A stretch of 23,530 nt of DNA from Clostridia bacterium (GCA_017445115.1 JAFSUU010000001.1:1-23530), one strand, 5' to 3'; counted from the stretch's first letter, positions 1 to 11,255 are shown. Translations and numbers: made by a program. Notes: generated by a model not told the origin, from the sequence alone.

Positions 1-1157
1 AGGGCGACTGGATCTCTATCGACGGTTCGACAGGTAACATCTATGACGGACAGATAAAGACTGTTGACGCTACTATCGCAGGTGAGTTCGGACGCGTTAT
101 GGCTTGGGCTGACAAGTACAGAAAGCTTAAGGTAAGAACAAACGCTGAAACACCCACAGACGCCAAGAATGCAAGAGAGCTCGGCGCTGAGGGCATCGGT
201 CTCTGCCGTACAGAGCATATGTTCTTCGATCCCGACAGAATCGGGCCGTTCAGAGAGATGATCTGCTCCGATACAGTTGAAGAGCGCGAAGCTGCACTCG
301 CTAAGATCGAGCCCATGCAGCAGGACGACTTCGAGAAGCTCTATGAAGCTCTTGAAGGCTATCCGGTAACTATCCGCTTCCTCGATCCTCCGCTTCACGA
401 ATTCGTTCCTACAGAAGAAGCTGACATCAAGGCTCTCGCTGACAAGAAGGGCAAGACCGTTGAGCAGATCAAGGCTCTTATCGCTTCTCTCCACGAGTTC
501 AACCCGATGATGGGTCACAGAGGATGCCGTCTCGCAGTAACATACCCCGAGATCGCAAAGATGCAGACCGCAGCTGTCATCCGCGCAGCTATCAACGTAA
601 AGAAAGCTCATCCCGATTGGACTATCCGTCCCGAGATCATGATCCCGCTGGTCGGCGAAGTCAAAGAGCTCCAGTACGTCAAGAAGTTCGTCATCGAGAC
701 CGCTGACGCTGAGATCAAAGCAGCAGGCGCAAAACTCGACTACGAAGTAGGTACTATGATCGAGATCCCGAGAGCAGCTCTCACAGCTGACGACATCGCG
801 AAGAACGCAGACTTCTTCTGCTTCGGTACGAACGACCTCACACAGATGACCTACGGCTTCAGCCGTGACGACGCAGGCAAGTTCCTCGGCTCCTACTACG
901 AAGCAAAGATCTTCGAGAACGACCCGTTCGCAAAACTCGACCGCGTCGGCGTAGGCAAGCTCATGAAGATGGCGATCGCCCTCGGTAAGGAAGCTAACCC
1001 GAACCTCCACATCGGCATCTGCGGCGAACACGGCGGCGACCCGTCCTCCGTTGAATTCTGCAACGAGATCGGCCTCGACTACGTCTCCTGCTCACCGTTC
1101 AGAGTACCGATCGCCCGCCTCGCAGCAGCTCAGGCTCAGATCAACGCGAAGAAATAA
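1..1157 (+). CDS. ppdK: Pyruvate, phosphate dikinase, C-terminal part (5' end outside window)
   Basis: PPDK interconverts pyruvate + ATP + Pi and PEP + AMP + PPi in the cytoplasm. The reading frame is already open at base 3 and runs about 384 codons to TAA at 1155-1157, so only the central-to-C-terminal PEP/pyruvate-binding TIM barrel is present. Active-site motifs known from Clostridium symbiosum PPDK can be read in order: LCRTEHMFF, TIRFLDPPLHEF, MIEIPRAALTADDIA, FGTNDLTQMTYGFSRDD and GICGEHGGDP. The catalytic cysteine is at 1020-1022. The internal ATG at 105 is not a start, because typical PPDK sequence (GDWISIDGSTG, then GEFGRVMAW) continues upstream of it. Codon use is strongly biased (many CTC, ATC, GAC), as expected of a highly expressed glycolytic gene. 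The gene ends in its own terminator, separating it from the defence operon. The family call is very secure. Confidence 0.97.
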   Translation, partial: GDWISIDGSTGNIYDGQIKTVDATIAGEFGRVMAWADKYRKLKVRTNAETPTDAKNARELGAEGIGLCRTEHMFFDPDRIGPFREMICSDTVEEREAALAKIEPMQQDDFEKLYEALEGYPVTIRFLDPPLHEFVPTEEADIKALADKKGKTVEQIKALIASLHEFNPMMGHRGCRLAVTYPEIAKMQTAAVIRAAINVKKAHPDWTIRPEIMIPLVGEVKELQYVKKFVIETADAEIKAAGAKLDYEVGTMIEIPRAALTADDIAKNADFFCFGTNDLTQMTYGFSRDDAGKFLGSYYEAKIFENDPFAKLDRVGVGKLMKMAIALGKEANPNLHIGICGEHGGDPSSVEFCNEIGLDYVSCSPFRVPIARLAAAQAQINAKK

Positions 1158-1174
1158 TTGAGCGATATAACATC

Positions 1175-1208
1175 ATCCCCTCTGCCAATTCGGCAGAGGG
1201 GATTTTTT
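1175..1208 (+). terminator. Intrinsic terminator of ppdK
   Basis: A perfect 12-bp stem, ATCCCCTCTGCC (1175-1186) with GGCAGAGGGGAT (1192-1203), closes a 5-nt loop and runs into six T (1203-1208). It lies 18 bases after the ppdK stop codon. Confidence 0.93.
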
Positions 1209-1248
1209 CGCGCATATTCCGGCAAAATTCAGCCCTATGGCTCAACTC

Positions 1249-1281
1249 AATTTTATCATTTGCTACAGAAATGATAAAATT
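1249..1281. promoter_or_regulatory. Perfect 13-bp inverted repeat, candidate operator of the fic-hsd operon
   Basis: AATTTTATCATTT (1249-1261) is repeated as its exact reverse complement at 1269-1281, with a 7-nt spacer (GCTACAG). It ends 5 bases before the -35 box of the following promoter. It is AT-rich and has no U-tract, so it does not look like a terminator. Size and place fit a dimeric repressor or activator site. The winged-helix C-terminus of the Fic protein, or the small winged-helix protein at 3977-4195, could be the ligand, but that is inference. Confidence 0.6.
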
Positions 1282-1286
1282 AAACC

Positions 1287-1315
1287 TTGACAAGTGAAAT
1301 TGAAATTGTTATAAT
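1287..1315 (+). promoter_or_regulatory. Consensus sigma-A promoter of the fic-hsd operon
   Basis: TTGACA (1287-1292) and TATAAT (1310-1315) are both exact consensus and are separated by exactly 17 bp. Transcription should start near 1322. That is downstream of a possible TTG start at 1320 and so favours the ATG at 1362 for the Fic protein. Confidence 0.88.
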
Positions 1316-1361
1316 ATGATTGAATAATAAACAAAAACTGTTAAATGATCGGAAAAGAAAT

Positions 1362-2420
1362 ATGAGAACATTTGACTATAAAAGAGAATATAAAAAGCTG
1401 TTGTCCGCCGATATCGTTTCTTTACTGACAGCGATACACGAATATAAAGGCAGGCAGATTCAGGTCGCGGATGAAAACACCGACGTACTGACGCAATTAG
1501 TTGAGATCGCCAAAATCCAAAGTACCGACGCTTCCAACAAGATCGAAGGTATCAGCACCTCTGATGAGCGCCTACAAAAAATCGCAAAGAACAAAACAAG
1601 GCCCACGACAAGGAGCGAAAAAGAAATCGCCGGGTATCGCGACGTGCTTTCCACCATCCACGAGAGTTACGATTACATTCCCCCACGCTCATCCATGATC
1701 CTTCAGCTTCACAGAGACCTTTATAAATTTACCGGCTCCTCTATCGGCGGTAATTATAAAAACAGCGACAACGTGATCGCTGAGGAACACGCCGACGGGA
1801 CAAAAACGGTTCGTTTTCAACCGGTACCGGCTTGGGAAACGCCGGAATACGTTAACGCGATCTGCGCCGCGTACAACGACGCGCTGCACGACGACGAGAT
1901 CGACGTACTGGCGCTGATACCGATGTTTATCCTTGACTTCTTGTGCGTACATCCGTTCAACGACGGAAACGGACGAATGAGCCGTCTTTTGACATTACTT
2001 CTTCTCTACCGCGCGGGTTATACCGTAGGCAAATATATCAGTATCGAAAAACTGATCGCCGACAGTAAAGAAACGTATTACGAAGTCCTGCAGGACAGTT
2101 CTTTCGACTGGCACGAAGGCAAAAATGACTATGCTCCGTTCGTCAGATATATGCTCGGCGTTGTTGTGGCGGCGTACCGTGAATTTGAAAGCCGCGCCGC
2201 GCTGATCGTTGACAGCGATTTTTCAAAGTCCGACAGAGTGAGAGAGGTTATCAAGGGCAGGATCGGACCGATCACAAAGTCCGAAATTATGAGAGAGTGC
2301 CCGGACATCAGTCAGGTGACCGTTCAGCGCGCACTCGGCGATCTTTTGAAGAGCGAACAGATCATCAAACTCGGCGGCGGAAGATACACAAAATACGTTT
2401 GGAATTTTGACAAGGAGTAA
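1362..2420 (+). CDS. Fic family AMP-transferase-like protein with C-terminal winged helix
   Basis: Fic proteins usually transfer AMP from ATP to a hydroxyl group of a target protein. The frame is open from TTG 1320, but ATG 1362 is chosen: it has GGAAAAG at 1351-1357 and lies inside the transcript predicted from the promoter. Product 352 aa. Residues 1-60 resemble the Fic_N region. S58-NKI-E62-G63 matches the inhibitory helix motif (S/T)xxxE(G/N), which marks an N-terminally autoinhibited (class II) Fic. The catalytic loop HPFNDGNGRMSR (197-208) matches HxFx(D/E)GNGRxxR in full, with catalytic His197. The last ~65 residues read as a winged helix (RVREVIKGRIGPITKSEIM, then VTVQRALGDLL). It is first in the operon, and the hsdM ribosome site AAGGAG (2412-2417) runs into its stop codon. 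Fic genes are known beside type I restriction genes; the target here cannot be read from sequence. Confidence 0.9.
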   Translation: MRTFDYKREYKKLLSADIVSLLTAIHEYKGRQIQVADENTDVLTQLVEIAKIQSTDASNKIEGISTSDERLQKIAKNKTRPTTRSEKEIAGYRDVLSTIHESYDYIPPRSSMILQLHRDLYKFTGSSIGGNYKNSDNVIAEEHADGTKTVRFQPVPAWETPEYVNAICAAYNDALHDDEIDVLALIPMFILDFLCVHPFNDGNGRMSRLLTLLLLYRAGYTVGKYISIEKLIADSKETYYEVLQDSSFDWHEGKNDYAPFVRYMLGVVVAAYREFESRAALIVDSDFSKSDRVREVIKGRIGPITKSEIMRECPDISQVTVQRALGDLLKSEQIIKLGGGRYTKYVWNFDKE

Positions 2421-2426
2421 AAAGAG

Positions 2427-3980
2427 ATGGTGACAGGGGAACTTAAGAATAGAATTGATAGTCTTTGGGAGATCTTCTGGACGGGCGGACTCACGAATCC
2501 GCTCGACGTGATAGAGCAGATCACATATCTTATGTTTATACGCGATCTCGACGACAGCGACAATCTTCGTGCAAAAGAATCCGCTATGCTCGGGCTCCCC
2601 TACAAAAGCGTTTTTGTCGATGAGGTGACGATAGGCGAGCGCAAAATCGACGGCAATCAGCTCAAGTGGTCGGTTTTTCGCGATTTTCCCGCCGGAAAAA
2701 TGTATTCCGTCGTACAGGAATGGGTTTTCCCTTTTATAAAAGATCTGCACGGGGACAAAAACAGCGCGTATTCAAAATATATGAGCGATGCGATCTTCAA
2801 ACTTCCGACGCCTCTCATGCTCGACAAAGTCGTAAACTCTCTCGATGAGATCTACCGCCTCATGAACGAAACGCAGTCTTCCGACGTTCGTGGAGATGTG
2901 TACGAATATCTGCTCGCAAAGATCGCCACGGCGGGCGTCAACGGTCAGTTCCGCACCCCGCGCCACATCATCAAAATGATGGTCGAGCTGATGGATCCGA
3001 AAGCGGACGACGTGATCTGCGATCCCGCCTGCGGAACATCCGGCTTTCTTGTCGCTGCGGGAGAATACCTGAAAGAACACCGGAAAGAAGAGATCTTTTA
3101 TAGTAAGGTAAAAAAAGACCATTACATGAACCACATGTTCCACGGCTACGATATGGACAGGACCATGCTCCGCATCGGCGCCATGAACATGATGACGCAC
3201 GGCATCGACAATCCGTTTATCGAATACCGCGACAGTCTGTCGGATCAGAATCCTGACAAGGATAAATATTCGCTTATCCTCGCAAATCCCCCTTTCAAAG
3301 GCAGTCTTGACGCGGACATCGTATCGACCGATCTACTGAAAGTCTGTAAGACGAAAAAAACAGAGCTTCTCTTCCTCGCTCTGTTCCTTCGCATGCTTCG
3401 CGTCGGAGGAAGATGCGCCTGCATCGTTCCCGACGGCGTGCTGTTCGGTTCTTCGACCGCGCACAAAGCGATCCGTAAAGCGCTGATCGAAGAAAACCGC
3501 CTCGAAGCCGTGATCTCCATGCCCTCCGGCGTGTTCAAACCGTACGCCGGCGTTTCCACCGGAATACTGATCTTTACGAAGACCGGCCACGGCGGCACGG
3601 ACAAAGTGTGGTTCTACGATATGCAAGCCGACGGCTTCTCGCTCGACGACAAGCGTTCTCCTGTCACCGAAAATGATATTCCCGACATTATCGCGCGGTT
3701 CCGTTCTATTCAAAACCTTCCCCTCGAGGGGAAGGTGGCGGCGAAGCCGACAGATGAGGTGGAATATAATGAGCTCGACCGTAAACGCACCGAAAAATCA
3801 TTCTTCGTCCCGAAAGACGAGATCGTCGGAAACGACTACGATCTTTCGATCAACAAGTACAAGCAGACGGAATATAAGCCCGTCGAATACCCGCCGACGA
3901 GCGAAATAATGGCGGAACTGAGGAAGATCGAAGACGAGATCAAAACAGCTATGGATGAGTTGGAGGAGATGTTGAAATGA
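2427..3980 (+). CDS. hsdM: Type I restriction-modification DNA methyltransferase subunit
   Basis: HsdM is the N6-adenine methyltransferase subunit; with HsdS it methylates the recognition sequence and with HsdR it forms the restriction complex. Product 517 aa, normal for the family. An N-terminal helical HsdM_N region (about 1-150) is followed by QFRTPRHIIKMM (174-185), SAM-binding motif I DPACGTSGF (199-207) and catalytic motif IV NPPF (287-290). The C-terminus has the usual DRKRTEKSFFVP and YDLSINKYK stretches and a final coiled helix that would contact HsdS. ATG 2427 follows AAGGAG by 9 bases. Oddity: residues about 431-445 (LPLEGKVAAKPTDEV) are encoded by a palindromic repeat (separate entry) that appears inserted in frame, just before the conserved C-terminal block. 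The stop overlaps the next gene (ATGA). Composition is GC-richer than the genes that follow. Confidence 0.97.
   Translation: MVTGELKNRIDSLWEIFWTGGLTNPLDVIEQITYLMFIRDLDDSDNLRAKESAMLGLPYKSVFVDEVTIGERKIDGNQLKWSVFRDFPAGKMYSVVQEWVFPFIKDLHGDKNSAYSKYMSDAIFKLPTPLMLDKVVNSLDEIYRLMNETQSSDVRGDVYEYLLAKIATAGVNGQFRTPRHIIKMMVELMDPKADDVICDPACGTSGFLVAAGEYLKEHRKEEIFYSKVKKDHYMNHMFHGYDMDRTMLRIGAMNMMTHGIDNPFIEYRDSLSDQNPDKDKYSLILANPPFKGSLDADIVSTDLLKVCKTKKTELLFLALFLRMLRVGGRCACIVPDGVLFGSSTAHKAIRKALIEENRLEAVISMPSGVFKPYAGVSTGILIFTKTGHGGTDKVWFYDMQADGFSLDDKRSPVTENDIPDIIARFRSIQNLPLEGKVAAKPTDEVEYNELDRKRTEKSFFVPKDEIVGNDYDLSINKYKQTEYKPVEYPPTSEIMAELRKIEDEIKTAMDELEEMLK
3716..3762 (+). repeat. Palindromic repeat element inserted in frame in hsdM
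   Basis: A perfect 20-bp palindrome, CCTTCCCCTCGAGGGGAAGG (3716-3735), is followed by a second small hairpin CGGC-GAA-GCCG (3739-3749) and the tail ACAGATGAGGTGG. In the hsdM frame it reads LPLEGKVAAKPTDEV without a stop. From memory, almost identical DNA and peptides recur in many Oscillospiraceae genomes as a dispersed repeat, sometimes inside genes. That memory needs a search. The 3' limit is approximate. Confidence 0.72.
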
Positions 3981-4195
3981 AAAAAAGAGTTTTTAACTAT
4001 ATAATAAATAATCCCAGATCAGATTTGCATCAAATATCAAATGACTTAGCTGAAGAAGAAACAGCTGTGTTGAAAGTAATAGCTGAATTATGTTCCGAGG
4101 GATTCCTTGGCCTTTGCCCTCCTCAAAAGTTACCCCTTGAAAACGCAAATAGTTGCTATTATAAAGTTACAAGAAATGATTATGAAGATAAATAA
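3977..4195 (+). CDS. Small winged-helix-like protein, function unknown
   Basis: Product 72 aa. Its ATG overlaps the hsdM stop (ATGA), which implies translational coupling, with GGAGGAG just upstream inside hsdM. Residues 4-45 read as a helix-turn-helix of winged type (VFNYIINNPRSDLHQIS, then VLKVIAELCSEGFL), followed by a short strand-rich wing region (NSCYYKVTR). I do not recognise a named family. The AT-rich composition starts here, in contrast to hsdM. A role as local regulator of the operon, or as a binder of the palindrome at 1249-1281, is possible but unproven. Confidence 0.75.
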   Translation: MKKRVFNYIINNPRSDLHQISNDLAEEETAVLKVIAELCSEGFLGLCPPQKLPLENANSCYYKVTRNDYEDK

Positions 4196-4209
4196 AGCAT
4201 TAGAGATTT

Positions 4210-4869
4210 ATGATTGACACAAAATACGAATATAAATATGAAATAAATGAATTCGGTGTGATTATACTAAACGATTTACCATATAAAAATCGTTTTGTAG
4301 AGGTACCTCGTGAAAACCGGTTTAGAATGCTTTATTCATACGCTTTAATCGATATTGACTTGCATTATGCGATTAATTATTTGGAGCTATGCAATAAAGC
4401 AACCCGTGATATAGAACGCCAGTGCTTCTTCCGAATGGCTGTGATACAATATGCAAAGTGTTACTCGCCATCTAAGAATGGCGGTAGACCTCAATTGGAT
4501 GCATCAAAAGTTTATAAAAATATACCTGATGACCCGATTGGCTGTCATAACAAATTTCTCATTATGAGGAACAAATACTTTGCACACGACGAAAATGATT
4601 TCAAATCATCGAAGTTAGGCGCTGTATTAAATGTTGACGACCATAAATTAATGGGAATTGCTTATCCAAAAATGCAAGCAAAATTCGATTATGATATTAA
4701 TATCACAATATTAAAAACTCTGTGTCAAAAATCCAAAGAATGGGTTAATGTTCGATTAGATAATGAACTTGAAAAACTTCACAAATACATTGAAATAAGA
4801 GGTTTTGATGTATTGAATGGATACAATGAATTAAGCATATTAAATAGTTCGGATAAGTGGGGGAATTAG
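4210..4869 (+). CDS. HEPN-like protein of unknown function inside the type I locus
   Basis: Product 219 aa, AT-rich, mainly helical. The stretch CHNKFLIMRNKYFAHDEND contains R120-N-K-Y-F-A-H126, which fits the RNx(3-5)H active-site pattern of HEPN domains. HEPN proteins are all-helical and many are metal-independent RNases found in abortive-infection systems, toxin-antitoxin pairs and CRISPR effectors. It sits between hsdM and hsdS, where a typical type I locus has nothing, and its TAG stop directly abuts the hsdS ATG, so it is co-transcribed. The ribosome site is weak (TAGAG at 4201-4205, about 4 bases before ATG). The rest of the protein matches no family I can name, so RNase activity rests on one short motif in a helical context. 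A non-catalytic HEPN or an unrelated helical protein remains possible. Confidence 0.72.
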   Translation: MIDTKYEYKYEINEFGVIILNDLPYKNRFVEVPRENRFRMLYSYALIDIDLHYAINYLELCNKATRDIERQCFFRMAVIQYAKCYSPSKNGGRPQLDASKVYKNIPDDPIGCHNKFLIMRNKYFAHDENDFKSSKLGAVLNVDDHKLMGIAYPKMQAKFDYDINITILKTLCQKSKEWVNVRLDNELEKLHKYIEIRGFDVLNGYNELSILNSSDKWGN

Positions 4870-6003
4870 ATGACAGTCGCACTCGAAGATGTATGCAAAC
4901 GAATATATGCTGGCGGAGATGTGCCAAAAAATCGATATTCTGCTGTTAAAACCGAAGAATTTTCTGTTCCTATTTATGCAAACGCGGAAAAAGATAATGG
5001 ATTATACGGCTATACTGACGAAGCAAGGGAAAACGAACTATGCATTACCGTAGCCGCAAGAGGAACAATAGGTTTTGTGACCATTCGAAACGAACCATTT
5101 TTACCAGTAGTGCGCCTAATTACAGTTGTTCCTGATACAACAAAAGTTTCTGTAAGGTATTTATATTATGCTTTGAAGAATAGCAAACCAAAATCAAGCG
5201 GAACGTCTATACCACAACTTACAGTCCCAGACATAAAAAAGAATAGAATTGAATTGTTTTCGATTGAGAATCAAGAAAAAATTGCCGATATTCTTGATAT
5301 AATATCAAATATTATCATATCTCGTCGACATGAGTTACAAATGCTTGACAACCTCATCAAAGCCCGATTTGTCGAGATGTTTGGGGATCCTGCAACTAAT
5401 CCGAAAGGATGGAATAAAGCGGGTATATCTACTGTAATGCAAGGAAAAGCATCAAACGGATATTTTGCAAAACGAGATGAGTATGCGGAAGAAGGAAATG
5501 TTGCCATTTTGGGTGTTGCTTATGTGGTAAACAGGATGTATTCTCAGGTCGATGGACTTCCGCGTACTAACGCATCGGTCTCTGATATTCAGAAGTACAG
5601 TGTTAAATACGGCGATATGCTATTTTGCAGATCATCCCTTGTCGCTGAAGGGATTGGAAAAGCCTCAATCGTTCCTGAAAACACTCCCGACAACACATTG
5701 TTTGAATGCCATGTAATTCGTCTTCCGCTGGACTTGACGAAATGTGTTCCCGAATTTATGCAAGTGTTGTCTACTACGGATTATTTCAGAAATCAAATTA
5801 TAGCGCAGTCCAAGACTGCTACAATGACAACTATCGGGCAAGATGGAATCTTGAAAGCAGAAATCATATTACCGCCGATTGAAAAACAGCGAGAGTTCTA
5901 TTCATTTGTCAAACAAATCGACAAATCAAAAGTTGCTGTGCAAAAAGCACTTGACGAGGCACAGTTATTGTTTAATAGTTTGATGCAGAAATATTTCGGA
6001 TGA
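4870..6003 (+). CDS. hsdS: Type I restriction-modification specificity subunit
   Basis: HsdS recognises the bipartite DNA target and holds HsdM and HsdR. Product 377 aa, a usual length, with two target recognition domains. TRD1 (about 1-130) ends in the typical SSGTSIPQLTVPDIKK stretch. The central helical conserved region (about 134-172) includes NQEKIADILD and LIKARFVEMFGDP. TRD2 (about 175-332) ends in MTTIGQDGILKAEIILPPI, and the distal helix ends in LLFNSLMQKYFG. The start abuts the stop of the HEPN-like gene, with GGGGG about 6 bases upstream. The gene is clearly more AT-rich than hsdM and hsdR, suggesting it arrived separately. The target sequence cannot be predicted by eye. I see no second hsdS copy, inverted repeats or recombinase in the window, so there is no sign of phase-variable shuffling. 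Confidence 0.95.
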   Translation: MTVALEDVCKRIYAGGDVPKNRYSAVKTEEFSVPIYANAEKDNGLYGYTDEARENELCITVAARGTIGFVTIRNEPFLPVVRLITVVPDTTKVSVRYLYYALKNSKPKSSGTSIPQLTVPDIKKNRIELFSIENQEKIADILDIISNIIISRRHELQMLDNLIKARFVEMFGDPATNPKGWNKAGISTVMQGKASNGYFAKRDEYAEEGNVAILGVAYVVNRMYSQVDGLPRTNASVSDIQKYSVKYGDMLFCRSSLVAEGIGKASIVPENTPDNTLFECHVIRLPLDLTKCVPEFMQVLSTTDYFRNQIIAQSKTATMTTIGQDGILKAEIILPPIEKQREFYSFVKQIDKSKVAVQKALDEAQLLFNSLMQKYFG

Positions 6004-6013
6004 GGCCGAAAAA

Positions 6014-6856
6014 ATGAGTAAAAATAAAATTGAAGGGCAATGTAAATTATGTAAGAATCACGGCTTGCTTACATTCGAACACGTCCCCCCTAGAACAGCC
6101 TTTAATGACAAAAGAGTAAAAGTTGTAAGCGGTTCTGAGTTGTTTGATCATGTGGTGTCAGACAGGAATCCATGGGAATTGTCACAACTATATGGTCGTA
6201 TTCAGCAAAAAGGCAAAGGCGGATACTATTTGTGTAAAGATTGTAATGCTAATGCTGGTTCATGGTATGTTCCATATTATGAAGAGTTCATAAAAGGTAT
6301 TTGTTCTGCATGTTCGCAGGAATCATATGAAAAACGAGAAGCGGTTCTTATTGAAACAGGTTCTTTTTCTCCACTACCAATAATTAAGCAAGTTCTTTTG
6401 ATGTTTCTTGATATTAACAATATTGGATTTGGCGATGATGAATTACGGGATTTCATAATAAATAAAGAAAAGAAAACAGGATTCAATTCCAATAAATATA
6501 AGGTGTATTGCTTCATTGTGAGGGGAAGCGTAGAAAGATTATGCGGTTTTAGTGTTTATATGATAGATACAAGGTCCGAAATTCAACTTCTTGGTGTTAC
6601 ATAAATAGCAACTGCGCCAATTGGTTTTTCGTTGTTTGTTGACAAACCTGAGTTATATACTCCAAAAGGATGCGAGATTACTGGCTTTGCAAACTATGAA
6701 TTCGGAGAACGCGTTAGTGGAGAAATCCTCCTACCGATATTGGATGTTAACTCGTCAATGCCAGTTGATTATAGAACAAAGAAAGAAATTGAAGAAACGA
6801 AACAAAAAAATCAACAGTATCTGAGTAATCTTAGTAACGATTCAACAGTGTTTTAA
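6014..6856 (+). pseudogene. HNH-like zinc protein gene interrupted by one in-frame TAA
   Basis: ATG 6014 follows GAGG (6002-6005) by 8 bases. The frame runs 196 codons to TAA at 6602-6604, then stays open in the same frame for 83 more codons (from IATAPIGFSLF) to TAA at 6854-6856, about 280 codons in all. The continuation begins with well-formed sequence and a turn-rich PKGCEITGF stretch, which makes an ancestral longer protein more likely than chance. The N-terminus has CKLC (10-13), EHVPPRTAF (22-30) and CKDCNAN (74-80). Paired CxxC motifs around EHxPP resemble zinc-bound HNH nuclease-like proteins. The second half has no HNH residues. Either the gene is broken, or a 196-aa product retaining the whole zinc region is still made. 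Nuclease activity is inference from motif spacing. Confidence 0.7.
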
Positions 6857-6884
6857 AAAGCATAATTAAGGAAGATTTTAGAAT

Positions 6885-7647
6885 ATGGACAAGAATAAAT
6901 CCCCCCGCTTCTCTATAAACAAAAAGAGGGTACATAGAACCATAAGTAATACCTATAAGCCCAACATCGTTTTGTATTTGCTTTTGCTAATTGTTGCAAT
7001 TTCAATATTATTATTGGCCATATTAATACCAATAGATAGCAAATGGTTTGCTATCATATCCGGTGTTGGGTGTAGCGGAATTGCTTCAATAATAGTTGCT
7101 TGGCTTATTGACATAATAAACTGTAATCAAAAGAATTCCTTAAACGTTTCCTTTATCGACAAGTTATTCTTTGATCACGATAGAATCGTAGAGCTCGAAC
7201 TTGCGCAAATAATAGAGGGAGTCGCAAAAAAGAATAAAAGCATTAACTTAAACAAAGTGTACACTCTTTTAGAAATCGAGTCTTTGCTAGAAGCAGAATC
7301 GGATATAAATGATTATTCATATTATGACATAAGATATTGCAATCTTGGAGAAGCTTGTAAGCAATTGGACGAGAGCATAATACTATCAAACGGTTACACG
7401 GATCTTCAAATTGATATTTTTACGCTTATTCAGTCATGCAAGCAAAACTATAAAGCATTTCAGGAAATTGTTCGCAATTTGCCAAATGGGAAAGAAATAA
7501 ATACTATAGCGAAATCGTTGCTTTTTACACATTTGAGCTTTTTGGAAAAGATTTATGAGATTAGAGGAAACAGTATCGAAATCGGATTGTCTCAAGATGC
7601 TATTAGATTTGTTATAGCTTATCGAAAAGCCCAACAAGGAGAAATAA

Positions 7648-7661
<14 letters not shown>
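6885..7661 (+). CDS. Two-helix membrane protein with cytoplasmic helical domain, unknown function
   Basis: Product 258 aa. After a short basic N-terminus there are two hydrophobic helices, about residues 28-50 and 54-79 (the second containing GVGCSGIASIIVAWLIDII), then about 180 residues of soluble, mainly helical sequence. AAGGAAG (6868-6874) precedes ATG 6885. The gene overlaps the hsdR start by 14 bases, so the two are likely coupled in translation. I do not recognise a family. Small two-helix proteins with a cytoplasmic sensor or effector region occur in several bacterial defence systems, and the position inside a type I operon fits such a role, but no catalytic motif is visible. Low GC links it to the AT-rich cassette rather than to hsdR. 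Confidence 0.85.
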
Positions 7662-10941
<3,280 letters not shown>

Positions 10942-10973
10942 AAACCAGAATTTATCCGAAAGGCTGTGGAGAG

Positions 10974-11180
10974 ATGATCATGCAAAAAACATCGATACGA
11001 TTTTTTGAAGATATACCGGTGCGCGCCGTTTGGGACGAGGAAGGTTCCAAATGGTGGTTTTGAGCTGCGGATATTGCGGAAGCGCTTACAAAAAGCAAGA
11101 AGCCGCGCTCGTGCCGGAACAGAATAAAAAGTCGTAAAAACGAGTTGTCGACAAATGAAATTATAAGCATCGCACGGTAA
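10974..11180 (+). pseudogene. Bro-N (prophage antirepressor-like) gene remnant
   Basis: ATG 10974 (or 10980) follows GGAGAG. The frame reads IRFFEDIPVRAVWDEEGSKWWF, TGA at 11061-11063, then AADIAEALTKSKKPR and RIKSRKNELST, ending at TAA 11178-11180. This matches the start of Bro-N / RhuM-like proteins (pattern: FedkeIRavWDee..KWwFS..Di..aLt.skkPr). Serine is expected at the stop, and TCA to TGA is one base change. After about 65 codons the homology fades and the rest of the gene is missing. Such genes are phage-derived and are often seen next to type I restriction genes. It is a fossil, not a working gene. Confidence 0.75.
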
Positions 11181-11216
11181 GTAACACAGCGCCGATGTTG
11201 TTTTGATTAATATTTT

Positions 11217-11255
11217 AGCCCGGCTAATTCGGTTATCCGAAAGAGCCGGGCTTTT
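11217..11255 (+). terminator. Terminator at the end of the defence island
   Basis: AGCCCGGCT (11217-11225) pairs with AGCCGGGCT (11244-11252), and an inner hairpin TTCGG-TTAT-CCGAA (11228-11241) lies in the loop. The + strand continues with TTTT then GTTAT. On the - strand the stem is followed by an A-rich run, so it should work mainly for the hsdR direction and only poorly for the convergent pyr operon. It lies between the Bro-N remnant and the pyrI stop. Confidence 0.75.

Noticed and set aside
1320..1361. TTG start giving 14 more residues on the Fic protein
   Set aside because: It lies at or before the transcript start predicted from the exact promoter, whereas ATG 1362 has a ribosome site.
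4870..6003. Phase-variable hsdS switching
   Set aside because: Only one hsdS is present, with no inverted copy, no internal long repeat and no invertase gene in the window.
11217..11255. Use of this hairpin as terminator of the pyr operon
   Set aside because: On the - strand the stem is followed by an A-rich run, not a U-tract, so it fits the + strand only.
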